A stretch of DNA of 64,000 nucleotides from Debaryomyces hansenii CBS767 (lineage: Eukaryota > Ascomycota > Pichiomycetes > Serinales > Debaryomycetaceae): positions 1,523,443 through 1,587,442 of the forward strand of contig NC_006045.2 in the NCBI RefSeq assembly GCF_000006445.2, in the 5' to 3' direction. A program made the translations under genes and the position numbers. The notes under the pieces were generated by a model that was not told the origin of the DNA, did not search any database, and was given only the letters and a program-made list of their open reading frames with translations. How positions within the stretch are numbered: position 1 is the first letter of the stretch; the number at the start of each line of letters is the position of its first letter. This document shows positions 50,407 through 60,095 of this stretch, in pieces.

Positions 50407-52005
50407 ATGCTAACCTTCATTAACAATAGTTGTTTTGGTCAATTAGTTTACTATTTATCAAATCGCAATTACTGCAAACTGAAAGAAGAACAAAATGATT
50501 ATGTTGTTCCAGAAAAGTACTTGTTATCAACATTATCATCTATTTCATCAAGTTCATCATATGATGAAAAATCTACAAATAATAATATAATAGTCACCTG
50601 GGATGGTGAAGATGATCCTGAAAATCCACGTAATTGGCCCGTTTACCAAAAATCCTTTTTCATATTTGAAGTTTCGTTTTTGACACTTGCGGTGTATATG
50701 GGTTCTGCAATATATACACCCGGAGTATATGAAATACAAGAAGCCTTAGGAGTTTCCGAAATAGTTGCAACCCTACCTTTAACTCTTTTTGTTATTGGGT
50801 ATGGTTTAGGACCCATGGTATTTGCTCCAATGTCAGAAATCGCGGCCGTAGGAAGAGCATACATATACGTTATATCCCTTATCGTATTTATGATATTACA
50901 AATTCCAACAGCATTAACTGAAAATATTGCGAGCTTATGTGTATTGAGATTTTTAGGTGGATTCTTTGCGTCTCCGTGCCTTGGTAATGGTCCTGCATTA
51001 GTTTGTGATGTACTATCGATTCCATATGGTGCTATTGGAATAGGATTATGGTCTATTGCTGCCGTGGCTGGACCGCTGTTTGGTCCTTTGATTGGGGCTG
51101 TCTTGGTGGTTAAAGGAGGGTGGAGGTGGACTTTCTGGTGTATATGTATCGTGAGTGGCTTCGCCTTATTCTTATCAATATTCTTGCTTCCAGAGTCTTT
51201 TGAAAAGACCTTGCTCTTTAGGAAAGCAAAAAGATTAAGAACTTTAACGGGTAATCCTGATGTTGTTAGCGAAGGTGAGCTTGAAGTGAAGCATTTAAAT
51301 ATGGGCCAAATAATAATAGACACATTGTGGAGACCCTTCGAAATAGTAATCTTTGAACCAGTGGTATTATTAATAGACGTATATCTTGCACTAGTTTATG
51401 CAATTATGTACCTATGGTTCGAAGCGTTTCCAATAGTATTTTTAGAAATGAAAAGTTTCACAGTGGTACTTATGGGTGTTTCTTACCTTAGTACTATCGT
51501 TGGAAGCTTGATTGGATCTGCTATATATACTTGGTGCGCATATAGAGCATACACTTTAAAATTATTGAAAAATGAAGAAGTTTATCCTGAAGTTTTTATA
51601 CCCCTGGCTATATTTGGAGCTGTTTGTATGCCAATTGGTATTTTCATATTTGCATGGACGAGCTCACCGGATATTCATTGGATAGGCCCAATGATAGGTT
51701 CTGCTATTTTTGCAGTAGGAGCATTTATTATCTTCCAATCTTTATTTAATTACTTAGGAATGTCATTTTGGAGGTACATGGCTTCAGCGTTTGCTGGAAA
51801 TGCTTTATTTAGGTCTTCTATTGGTGGTGCGTTTCCTTTGTTTGGAAGAATTATGTTTGAAAATTTGGGTAGTAAAAAATTTCCTGTTGGATGGGGTTCA
51901 AGCATACTAGGTTTTATATCGGCTGGAATGATTTCTATTCCAGTATTATTTTATTTCAATGGACCTCGATTAAGGGCCAGGTCGAGATATTCAGGTACAG
52001 ATTGA
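50407..52005 (+). CDS. MDR1/FLR1-like multidrug MFS transporter (DHA1 family)
   Basis: A 532-aa drug:H+ antiporter of the DHA1 family, close in pattern to C. albicans Mdr1 and S. cerevisiae Flr1. A Ser-rich cytosolic N-terminus leads to WDGEDDPENPRNWP, then EVSFLTLAVYMGSAIYTPG, LPLTLFVIGYGLGPMVFAP, VLRFLGGFFASP and the antiporter motif AVAGPLFGPLIG. In that motif the Leu after GP is encoded by CTG (51071-51073); read as serine it would give GPSFGP, which fits the family. The C-terminal half has LWRPFEIVIFEPVVLL, PEVFIPLAIFG and FPVGWGSSILGF. It is likely in the plasma membrane and may export drugs or toxic compounds. Confidence 0.88.
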   Translation: MLTFINNSCFGQLVYYLSNRNYCKLKEEQNDYVVPEKYLLSTLSSISSSSSYDEKSTNNNIIVTWDGEDDPENPRNWPVYQKSFFIFEVSFLTLAVYMGSAIYTPGVYEIQEALGVSEIVATLPLTLFVIGYGLGPMVFAPMSEIAAVGRAYIYVISLIVFMILQIPTALTENIASLCVLRFLGGFFASPCLGNGPALVCDVLSIPYGAIGIGLWSIAAVAGPLFGPLIGAVLVVKGGWRWTFWCICIVSGFALFLSIFLLPESFEKTLLFRKAKRLRTLTGNPDVVSEGELEVKHLNMGQIIIDTLWRPFEIVIFEPVVLLIDVYLALVYAIMYLWFEAFPIVFLEMKSFTVVLMGVSYLSTIVGSLIGSAIYTWCAYRAYTLKLLKNEEVYPEVFIPLAIFGAVCMPIGIFIFAWTSSPDIHWIGPMIGSAIFAVGAFIIFQSLFNYLGMSFWRYMASAFAGNALFRSSIGGAFPLFGRIMFENLGSKKFPVGWGSSILGFISAGMISIPVLFYFNGPRLRARSRYSGTD

Positions 52006-52735
52006 TGCTCGTATTCATAATCTTGCATTTATTAATTAGATTTAGATTCTGATGAACTACAAAATAATAGGTTGATAGAATCTGATTTTCAGCAACAAGA
52101 TTAATTATCATTTAGTGGATATAATATTAGTATCAAGAGAAATTAAGAAAAAAGTAGGGTTGTTATTAGCCGAAATCTAGGAATATCAAGGGAGCGTTTC
52201 AAGTGCTGTCGAATTCACCAATAATAAAAAGATGTAGAGTAGTTGACGTTTCAAGCTAAAACGTCTTGTATACGCTATTTGTTTGTGACTAATAAAGATT
52301 AATATATTATAATGAAAAAACCGATATTTACTCTAAAAGTTTACCAGAAAACTATTCAATTTTGACATGAATATACCTGTAAAACCATTTTAATATAAGC
52401 ATGTTTGAAACATTCAGGAAACCTTTTTAAGAGCTTAAAATCAGTTGAATTTAATATTATGCTCCATTTCAGATAGTTGTTGATCTTGAAAAGTCTTGTT
52501 CAATTGGAATTTACTTCAAATCAAGCTTAAATATTTATTATTATTTCAAATTATTGAGTTTATTGACAGATACGAAAGCATAAATGAGAGAATACTAAAC
52601 AAATATAGATTATTGACCTCCATTATAATCGGAGTATATGGCACTCCATAAACATCATACAAATTGGCAATTTCTGATATAACTGGATTTTTAAAATAGC
52701 TTGGTTGTAGTCGGATAAAACTATTGGCTTAATTC
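52006..52735. other. intergenic with one inverted repeat
   Basis: The only structure seen is a perfect 7-bp inverted repeat, GACGTTT (52245-52251) and AAACGTC (52259-52265), with a 7-base loop. It lies about 240 bp past the MFS stop and could be a hairpin or a protein-binding palindrome. No gene was found. Confidence 0.5.
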
Positions 52736-53197
52736 TTACGTATAAAACATCATCTGTACAACGAAGAATAATACTAGGAGAACAAATGCACCACAAGAGT
52801 TCTTATTGGCTATGCTAGTTTTCTTTTCAATGTTAGGATAGTAGCATTCTGCAACAGTTTTTGGTATATCACTATAAGGAATATTATAAGTTAACGGTGA
52901 ATTAAAGTAAGAGACGCCTGAACCCAAACACTTAGAGTGTAATATGCTGATGGATTCATTATTTGTCTCGATCCCGGTGAACCTTGGATCTGTATCAACT
53001 GTCTCATTTTTTATATAATCCTTATAATAATTTGGAAAAAAGCACAGACCAATAGTATTTGGAATCTCTTCGTAGGTAATGTTCGTTAAATTTCTTTGAA
53101 CATATCCATCTTGAGTTTGGCAACTGGCATTGAAAATGCTTATGGTAGTGTCCGTATGACTGATCCCTGTATAATTAACTGGACCCGCTGGTTTCAT
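52736..53197 (-). CDS. small protein with two internal Cys repeats and a C-terminal hydrophobic tail
   Basis: A 153-aa protein I do not recognise. It has two related units of about 45 residues: ISIFNASCQTQDGYVQ with ITYEEIPNTIGLCFFPN, and ISILHSKCLGSGVSYF with IPYSDIPKTVAECYYPN. Each unit has two conserved Cys and a final C-F/Y-F/Y-P-N. Several N-x-S/T sites are present. The C-terminus (CGAFVLLVLFFVVQMMFYT) is hydrophobic, like a GPI signal or tail anchor. No N-terminal signal peptide is seen, so the gene may be a 3' fragment of a larger surface protein, or its 5' end may be wrong. Confidence 0.5.
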   Translation of the reverse strand: MKPAGPVNYTGISHTDTTISIFNASCQTQDGYVQRNLTNITYEEIPNTIGLCFFPNYYKDYIKNETVDTDPRFTGIETNNESISILHSKCLGSGVSYFNSPLTYNIPYSDIPKTVAECYYPNIEKKTSIANKNSCGAFVLLVLFFVVQMMFYT

Positions 53198-54500
53198 TTT
53201 TATTCCCGAAAATCGAAGCAGAAGATAAAAATTTTTTTCTAGGAATTAATATTGCACAGGATACCAATGGTATCAAAATTTATCTCTAAGTTATGAACAA
53301 CAATTGAAAAAAAAAAAACCGTTGTGATGATACGAGAAAAATAATTGGTGCATACAAAGATGATGCCCGCACAACACAATAAGGACGGATAAATTTTACG
53401 ATTATCAATAGGCTTAGCTGATTGTTGTTTTGATTATAAAATAGGTATAGACACTTATTATACTTGCCTTCCTTAGTTCTGGAAAACCTCGGGGTATTCT
53501 TTCTTCGTCAGCCCTGAAAAGTAAAACAACCGCCTTATATGATAGTTTATATGTAATTGCTCTATTGATCTTGAATTTTTCGTTACTCTATGATTACCTT
53601 TTGGTTAATACTCTATAACATAAGAATTTAATGAATAGTCCATTGGCAAGCTGCCGCATTCTACATACTTTGCATCTGGGTTAAAATTCCTGCCAAATGT
53701 AAAATTCTTATCGTTTAAATCAAAATAAAATAAGTTAGCAAAGTATTAAATCAGCATACCAGGCCATAATTATCACAAGACATTACACAAATATCTTTGA
53801 TAATGAGTATTATTTGACTATATTTATCAGAAAAACGTTCAAAACTTATTAAACTTCACTAATTACTTTGATAAATCGCATATCTGTTATACTGATCACA
53901 TGTTACTTATAATTCATTATGGTTAGTTTATCAGTGGTTGTATCTAGGCTCCAATCTGCACAGATCTGCCATCACTAAATAATGGACAATTTTCATGCGT
54001 ACTATTCTTTATCCCTTAAATTATGCTTGAAATCTTTCTTTTTTGTCGAGATTACACGATTCACTAGGATTTAGAATATAGTAATGTCTTCTGGCCGTAC
54101 AAAATGCTGTCACATTTAGTTTATATTTATTATGTTTCCGCTATTTCCATTATTTCCGGGACTGTTCGAAAAAAATTACGAGTTATTTTCATGTAGTTTT
54201 TTCATGGTAGAATATATCAGTTTCTATTGTAGCTAGATTTACACTCAAGTTAAACATGAATATAATAGCTTATATACCCCAATATTACGTTAGTGCATAT
54301 ATAAATTCTAGATAAAATAAAATTAGCGTTCTTTAATATATTTCAGTGATGATACAATAGTACTTGTGTCTTAATATCCAAATTGGCATAAATGTTTATG
54401 AATAAAGGATCTTTTCACCTATGCTTGAAAGATCATCACTATTTTATGGCCCGCGCCTGCGGTGCCAAAATTCAACACTACTGGGCTTCGTTAAAGAAAA
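53198..54500. other. long intergenic region, nothing recognisable
   Basis: AT-rich sequence of 1.3 kb between the small repeat protein and the duplicated segment upstream of the chimeric gene. It has a poly-A tract near 53310. No open frame, tRNA or transposon feature was seen. Confidence 0.5.
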
Positions 54501-54509
54501 TACTCTTCT

Positions 54510-55092
54510 AAGAAATATGGCGGCTTAGATTCATCAAAGCCAAGGAAAGTTGGAAAAGAAGTTTTTTTAATTAATTTTATTTTCCGCTTAAAATTAAAGA
54601 TTATGTACCCTTGCTCTAGGATCATAATTAATGAAATATTACCATCAAAATTACTTCGGCAGTGCAAGAAAACTTAGCAATAAGATGTAATGCGTTGAGT
54701 TCTAAATTTCTTGTCATTATAATGCATATATAAAAATATATATCTTGAATTACTTAAAGATTATATCTCGTTGTTGGAAAACCACTGAAGAGAGCATGAA
54801 AGTTCTTAATTTACTAAGACCCTTAGCATTCTGTGCAATAGTAATCGGAGAGAATTTAGGAGCATTTAAAATAGACTTTAAGGTTTTAAGAGGAAATGAT
54901 AAAAGAGATCTATTTCTCTCTGATGAAAGGCCATATATCATGAAGAGAGATTCTTCAGAAATGGAATTACAAAACAGGCAGACATTTTACTTGGCCAACA
55001 TAAAGATAGGATCTAATGAAGATGAAGTAGGGGTTTTAGTCGATACAGGGTCTTCAGACTTGTGGGTTATGTCCCATGACTTGAATTGCAAT
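54510..55092 (+). repeat. left arm of an inverted duplication (protease 5' segment)
   Basis: This arm covers the promoter and first part of the chimeric gene and matches 57525-58165 in reverse. Shared upstream blocks are ATATGG..CTTAGATTC..AAGCCAAG, AGATTATGTACCCTT, GGCAGTGCAAGAAAA and CTTGTCATTA, in the same order. The coding end (about 54940-55092) is nearly identical, with roughly seven differences in about 155 bases, while the upstream part is more diverged. Confidence 0.85.
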
Positions 55093-55626
55093 AGATCATC
55101 ATCATCAACTTCGACCCAAGCTTCACCTTCTTCGACTTCTACAATGATCGCTTCTTTCGGATTTGAAGAAGATATCTTGAACTCACACAATGAAAAAAGA
55201 GCTATACATGGGGTTCAGTCTTTAGAATGGAATGAAACTTTAGTCGAATATGCTGCAGACTATGCAGCTTCTTCATTCTCATGTGACAACGTTACGTTAG
55301 TTCATTCAAATGGACCATATGGCGAAAACTTGGCTGCGGGTTATTCTGGTGGTTATGACCCAGTTGATGCTTGGTACGACGAAATTGAGCTATATGATTT
55401 TAATAGTCCAGGCTTCAACAAATCTACTGGACACTTTACTCAATTAGTCTGGAAATCAACTAGTCAACTTGGTTGTGCCAGGGTCATTTGCGATAATGCT
55501 TGGGGTCAGTATACAATTTGTGAATACTCGAACACTACAGGTAATGTATTGGGTACCAATTCCGAGACAGGTCTAAGTTATTTTGCCGAAAATGTTTTAA
55601 AACCCTTGGTAAATTCCATAAACTAA
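54796..55626 (+). CDS. chimeric secreted protein: yapsin N-terminus fused to a CAP/PR-1 (PRY) domain
   Basis: The ATG at 54796 gives 276 aa. Residues 1-20 are a signal peptide (MKVLNLLRPLAFCAIVIG) and a Lys-Arg site follows in YIMKRDSSE. Residues to about 100 match the N-terminus of the yapsin at 56223, including the first catalytic motif VDTGSSDLWVMS. After a Ser/Thr-rich linker, residues from about 125 on are a complete CAP domain: LNSHNEKRAIHGV, GPYGENLAAGY, WYDEIELYDF, TGHFTQLVWK and YTICEYSNTTGN, including the His/Glu tetrad positions. The second protease Asp is missing, so no protease activity is expected. Pry-type CAP proteins bind and export sterols; here the protease part probably only supplies secretion. 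The upstream TTG-led extension (54745) has no ATG. Confidence 0.88.
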   Translation: MKVLNLLRPLAFCAIVIGENLGAFKIDFKVLRGNDKRDLFLSDERPYIMKRDSSEMELQNRQTFYLANIKIGSNEDEVGVLVDTGSSDLWVMSHDLNCNRSSSSTSTQASPSSTSTMIASFGFEEDILNSHNEKRAIHGVQSLEWNETLVEYAADYAASSFSCDNVTLVHSNGPYGENLAAGYSGGYDPVDAWYDEIELYDFNSPGFNKSTGHFTQLVWKSTSQLGCARVICDNAWGQYTICEYSNTTGNVLGTNSETGLSYFAENVLKPLVNSIN

Positions 55627-56222
55627 TAATCAACCTAATTTTAGATTCTTGTACTTCATTTAATTTTCTGTATTTTACTTTACTCTAATGAATGAGAAAT
55701 TAACGGCATCCCTTTTCACTGATTAGTTATAAAAGAATGTAGAAAAGCCTGTCACTTTTGGAACTCACTAGCCATTTTGAAAAAAATAAATTGTACGTAG
55801 AGTTATAAGGACTAATTTTTGTCTATTCATTTGAGCCTTCCGGTTAACATGTTGCAAAATATTATACTAATAAAACTATCCCTTAAATATCCTATCAGTG
55901 CAGGAGATGTACTAGGGTATTTTCTCATAAAATAGATTAATTAAACCCTATATATCTCTACCGTACGTACAGCATTTAGCATATTCTCGTCTTGAATAAA
56001 ATAACAAATGATTTACACATTTTTGATAATTTTCCTCGATAAAATTATATCTTTCAAGGCAAGTATCGAAAGTGAGAACATAAAAGTTAGATTTATTTAC
56101 ATAGGTTAATACCACTGAAAATTATAAGTATTTGTCTAAATACTATAATATGGGAATCTTGATGCTAACAATGATTATGATCATAATTCATATAAAATTT
56201 CGTTATAAAGATTTACAATTCC
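55627..56222. other. convergent intergenic, nothing recognisable
   Basis: AT-rich 3' spacer between the chimeric gene and the yapsin gene. No gene or repeat was recognised. Confidence 0.5.
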
Positions 56223-57824
56223 CTAATATACTGATAAAGGAACTAGGAGACCCAAACCAATAAATAAACTATATAGTTTGGCTTTAGATACTTTGTTCAT
56301 TGAAGCACTAGAACTCCTTCCGCCCGAATTAGAATCATCGCCAAATGTTGAGTCGCTTCCTCCAGATCCGTCTGCTGAACTAGGTAGTGATGTTGATGAA
56401 TATCCAGGGGCCTGAATAGCATTTGGAACGGACGAGGAAATAACTGATATATCTTCCTCGGTTGTATATCTAGCTTGAGCTATGGAAATTTCAAAGTCGT
56501 CTAAGTCATAAACAAGATAAGCACTTCTTAAGACATTATCACCAAATAATATGTAATCTGAGCCTGATTGTTGTAAAACACTCAAAAAACATTGGTTATA
56601 ACTGTATCTTTGTATCAAGCTTCTTAAAGGGACATTTATTTTAAAGCCACTAAAATCAATCGCAACGTAAGAATCATCATCATCATCAATACAGTCAACT
56701 ATATACGCCCCCAAAGAAGAGGAAAATTGCCCATTTAGGCTTTCACCAAGGGAGGTCAAAAGCGATCTTGGAAAATATGAATATGTCGATCCTGTATCCA
56801 AAACGGCTGTATAGTCATTTGACGCTATCTGAATTTCAGTATTTGAATCATTCAAAGTGATTCCATTTACAATAACCTCAATTCTAATTGGTTCCGAATA
56901 ACCATAATTTATCGCAGAATTTACTATCTTAACTGTCTGTAAATCACCAGAATACTTAGCAGAGTCAACTGCTCCAAATAAGATAGTACCAGTTCTTGAG
57001 TCTTCTTCACCCAAATAAACCGAGTACAAGGCTTTATTAATAGTACCCTGATTCTTTAATTTCAAAGGCAAATTCTCGTATTGGTAATTACCCCCATACT
57101 GACTAGAATATGTAGTTTCTAATCCCAGAAGTCCTATACCTAATACTCCAATGTCTGAACTTGTATCATTTGAAACTGCGAATGATAATCCCCTTACCGT
57201 CACATTACCAAAACTAACATCATCAGTGCCCCAAAAGCCACGTGCATGCGTTCCATCAGCATAATTAATTGAGAAGGGATTAGCTGATTCATTTCTGTTA
57301 AAGGAATTAGAATTGGAAACTCTAAATGATCCGTATCTCGTACAATTATCATTTGAAGATTTTAAAATTTGTCTTACGTTGCCTTCAATCTTAACACTTG
57401 ATTCGGAAATGTGTTCTAGATGTTCTAGATCATTATTTTCCGATATTATTTTCTTTCTATCACTATCTCCCTCATTTGGTAACTTACTATCCACAAGTAT
57501 ATCTCTTTTTGATGATGATGAAGTACTTTCACAATTCAAATCATGGGACATAATCCACAAGTCTGAAGACCCTGTATCGACTAAAACTCCTACTTCATCT
57601 TCATTAGATCCTATCTTTATGTTAGCCAAGTAAAATGTCTGTCTGTTTTGTAATTCCATTTCTGAGGAATCTCTCTTCATGATATATGTCGTTCTGTCAG
57701 AAAACGAGAGATCGCTCCTATCATTGCCTGTTAAAACCTTGAAGTTTATTCTAAATGTATCCTGGCTTTCTCCTATTACAAACATAGAAAATGCAAGTGG
57801 TCCTAATAAATTATGAGCTTTCAT
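56223..57824 (-). CDS. yapsin-like GPI-anchored aspartyl protease
   Basis: A 533-aa A1-family protease. It has a signal peptide (MKAHNLLGPLAFSMFVIGES), a propeptide ending at Lys-Arg (YIMKRD), the first active site VDTGSSDLWIMS, an acidic inserted loop (about residues 97-170, with KR sites, as in yapsins), the flap stretch INYADGTHARGFWGTDDV, and the second active site AVLDTGSTYSYF (about residue 345). The C-terminus is Ser-rich, then NKVSKAKLYSLFIGLGLLVPLSVY, a GPI-type signal. Yapsins sit at the plasma membrane or wall and cleave after basic residues. Its 5' segment is duplicated in inverted orientation in the chimeric gene at 54796. Confidence 0.92.
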   Translation of the reverse strand: MKAHNLLGPLAFSMFVIGESQDTFRINFKVLTGNDRSDLSFSDRTTYIMKRDSSEMELQNRQTFYLANIKIGSNEDEVGVLVDTGSSDLWIMSHDLNCESTSSSSKRDILVDSKLPNEGDSDRKKIISENNDLEHLEHISESSVKIEGNVRQILKSSNDNCTRYGSFRVSNSNSFNRNESANPFSINYADGTHARGFWGTDDVSFGNVTVRGLSFAVSNDTSSDIGVLGIGLLGLETTYSSQYGGNYQYENLPLKLKNQGTINKALYSVYLGEEDSRTGTILFGAVDSAKYSGDLQTVKIVNSAINYGYSEPIRIEVIVNGITLNDSNTEIQIASNDYTAVLDTGSTYSYFPRSLLTSLGESLNGQFSSSLGAYIVDCIDDDDDSYVAIDFSGFKINVPLRSLIQRYSYNQCFLSVLQQSGSDYILFGDNVLRSAYLVYDLDDFEISIAQARYTTEEDISVISSSVPNAIQAPGYSSTSLPSSADGSGGSDSTFGDDSNSGGRSSSASMNKVSKAKLYSLFIGLGLLVPLSVY

Positions 57825-58165
57825 CTTTTCTTTCGTGTGATTTCTATCAATAACGAGAACATTATTGCAAATTAGTTCTACATACCTCTATTTATATGAT
57901 ATAACTATTAATGACAAGAGTTTTGTAACATACAGAAATTAACTCATTGCTATATATATTTTCTTGCACTGCCTAAGTACTTCTCCTTGATGTTTTCTTA
58001 CAGCTGAAATTTTACACTATAAGATCCAATTATAAGGGTACATAATCTTCAAGCCCTTTCGCAATCATTCAACTATTATCTTAGTATAGTTTTTCATTTA
58101 ATGACCTTTTGTAAAATTTTCTTGGCTTCGAAGAATCTAAGCCATATTATTCAATAATTTATTTA
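57525..58165 (-). repeat. right arm of the inverted duplication
   Basis: Covers the first 100 codons and promoter of the yapsin gene; the partner is 54510-55092. The match extends some 330 bp upstream of the ATG with scattered differences and may continue to about 58280 (GATACAATA..ACTT). Confidence 0.85.
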
Positions 58166-60095
58166 TCTCAACTGAACAATCTTGGCTCCATAGAACAGAT
58201 AGTTAAGCGTAATAGTGACAATTCTAAAGGCTTGTAAGTATTGTATCATACATAGAATATGCAAATAAAACTATAGGTACTAGCTATATCTTGTAATATT
58301 GTTCCTTTCGATGTAACAGATACTATTCGATTTTACTTACTTCTAAGTCTTTTTTAAATATTTCCGCTATAATCTCTTACTCCGGACTACATATTTATGT
58401 ATCTGAATAAAGTATATTTTAACAGGCAGGGTTCAAGGATTTACAGAATCCATTCATAAAACAGAGATTACCTAGGACGAGAATAAAGGAAATAAAGGAA
58501 ATAATATAGATTTCGGATAGTTATACCAAGAGAAATTGTTTAAAATTCGCGGCGAGTGGGACAAGTATCAAGCTCTCATTAGACTTGGCACATTGATATA
58601 TTTACCTCATTTTTATTAATTATTAAGACTATTGGTATTGGAATAATGATTGTTAGGATTTATGGAATATAACTAGTAGTGAGCAACTAGCATGTATTAA
58701 ATTTCGTAACTTTGGATAGCATACCGTATGCGGAAAGTTGCAGCACATTAAAAAAATAAAATTCAAATAAAGGGACAAGTTGTTGTATTAATTATGAACA
58801 TTCAATTTGCAAATTGAATGCTGTCCTTATGAGTGATTAAAACAATGTCAAAAGTTTGGAAATTTGTTAGACTGAAAAGGTAGTGTTCCTTCCTCTACCA
58901 ATATCGGAAATGATTTGTCTTGTTTTCTTTGAATATGCACATTATTTTAAATAATAAATCAATTAATAAAATATGAGAATAATCAAAAGAGTAACTATAT
59001 GAATAGAAAATTGCTACTTTTAATAAATTTGTGGTACCAGTTCATGCATAAAGCTGATGATAACTTATAGGAAGTATAATAATGATGCCCTTGAAGAAAA
59101 ATATGAATTAGTATGTAGACCAGTTAATAAATATGAAGGATAAGCTTTGTAATTCTACTACTATATATAATGTAATTATATCATTTACTAACGAGAAAAT
59201 AATAATAATAACCTTTAATATGATTTTTAAACCATATCTATGATATATGTACAATATTAATAATATTACAATTAATGATCGCATTAAAAATGATAATTAT
59301 GAATTATAAGAAGTTGAATTCAACCAGTTATTGATTAATGTTATTCCTGGAGATGTTGCAAAATTCTATTGATAAAAAAGAATAAAGAGAGACAAAATAG
59401 CAATAGTTGTCTGTATCATAACTAGCACCTATTGTATATTTATATTTTATAATTAAATCAAATGCCAACGATGACATGTCCATATTTTAAAAGATTATTC
59501 TATGAATAGGTATCCACCTTAATATAAATTAATGACGGTATAAAAGTAGCTAATGCAAATAATAAAATTAAGAATACAACATATTGCATCAGAATATGAA
59601 GTAATCTACCGGGTAATTATACTATAAATGTAAATACGACCCTGGAGGGTAGATAATTGCACCAAAATCCAAGGAGAATCACCAAAAATTGTCCTCTAGA
59701 GGGCTCAATTCTACATAGTGCTTCGAAGTCATTTTTTCGATTTGTATCAAAATTTTTCAATAGATCATTTTGTATTAGTCAAATTATTGATGATCTTACG
59801 AGATATAAGGTTCAAATAAAATTGCTTCCTTTAGATAACTAAATGTTCAATGATTATATTAAAATCAAATGAAATCAATATTTCAAAATCTCTTTTCTCC
59901 TCACTCGTCTACCCCACCACCCCACCAAAAATAAATCTCCCCATAAGTCAATTAAAAGCCCGATTTGATGGATGCATGTCAGTATAGATTAGCGGAGTCG
60001 ACTGATGAGGTAAAGCTCCTTAAATGAGTGGTATTTAAAGTAACAAGGAACCAGTTAATTTAGGAGTGATTCGGTAAAAGAAAACAAAATAACAA
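58166..60095 (+). promoter_or_regulatory. long gene-poor region ending in the GH88 copy 3 promoter
   Basis: Nearly 2 kb of AT-rich sequence. A frame at 59657-59842 (61 codons, no ATG start supported by similarity) is unrecognised. Near the right end a tandem box TCTACCCCACCACCCCACCAAAA lies at 59908-59930, with TCTCCCC at 59937-59943, about 150-185 bp before the GH88 ATG. A short palindromic stretch, ATTCAATTTGCAAATTGAAT, lies at about 58800-58819. Confidence 0.55.

Noticed and set aside
59657..59842. 61-codon frame in the long spacer before GH88 copy 3
   Set aside because: No similarity or domain was recognised and surrounding sequence looks noncoding.
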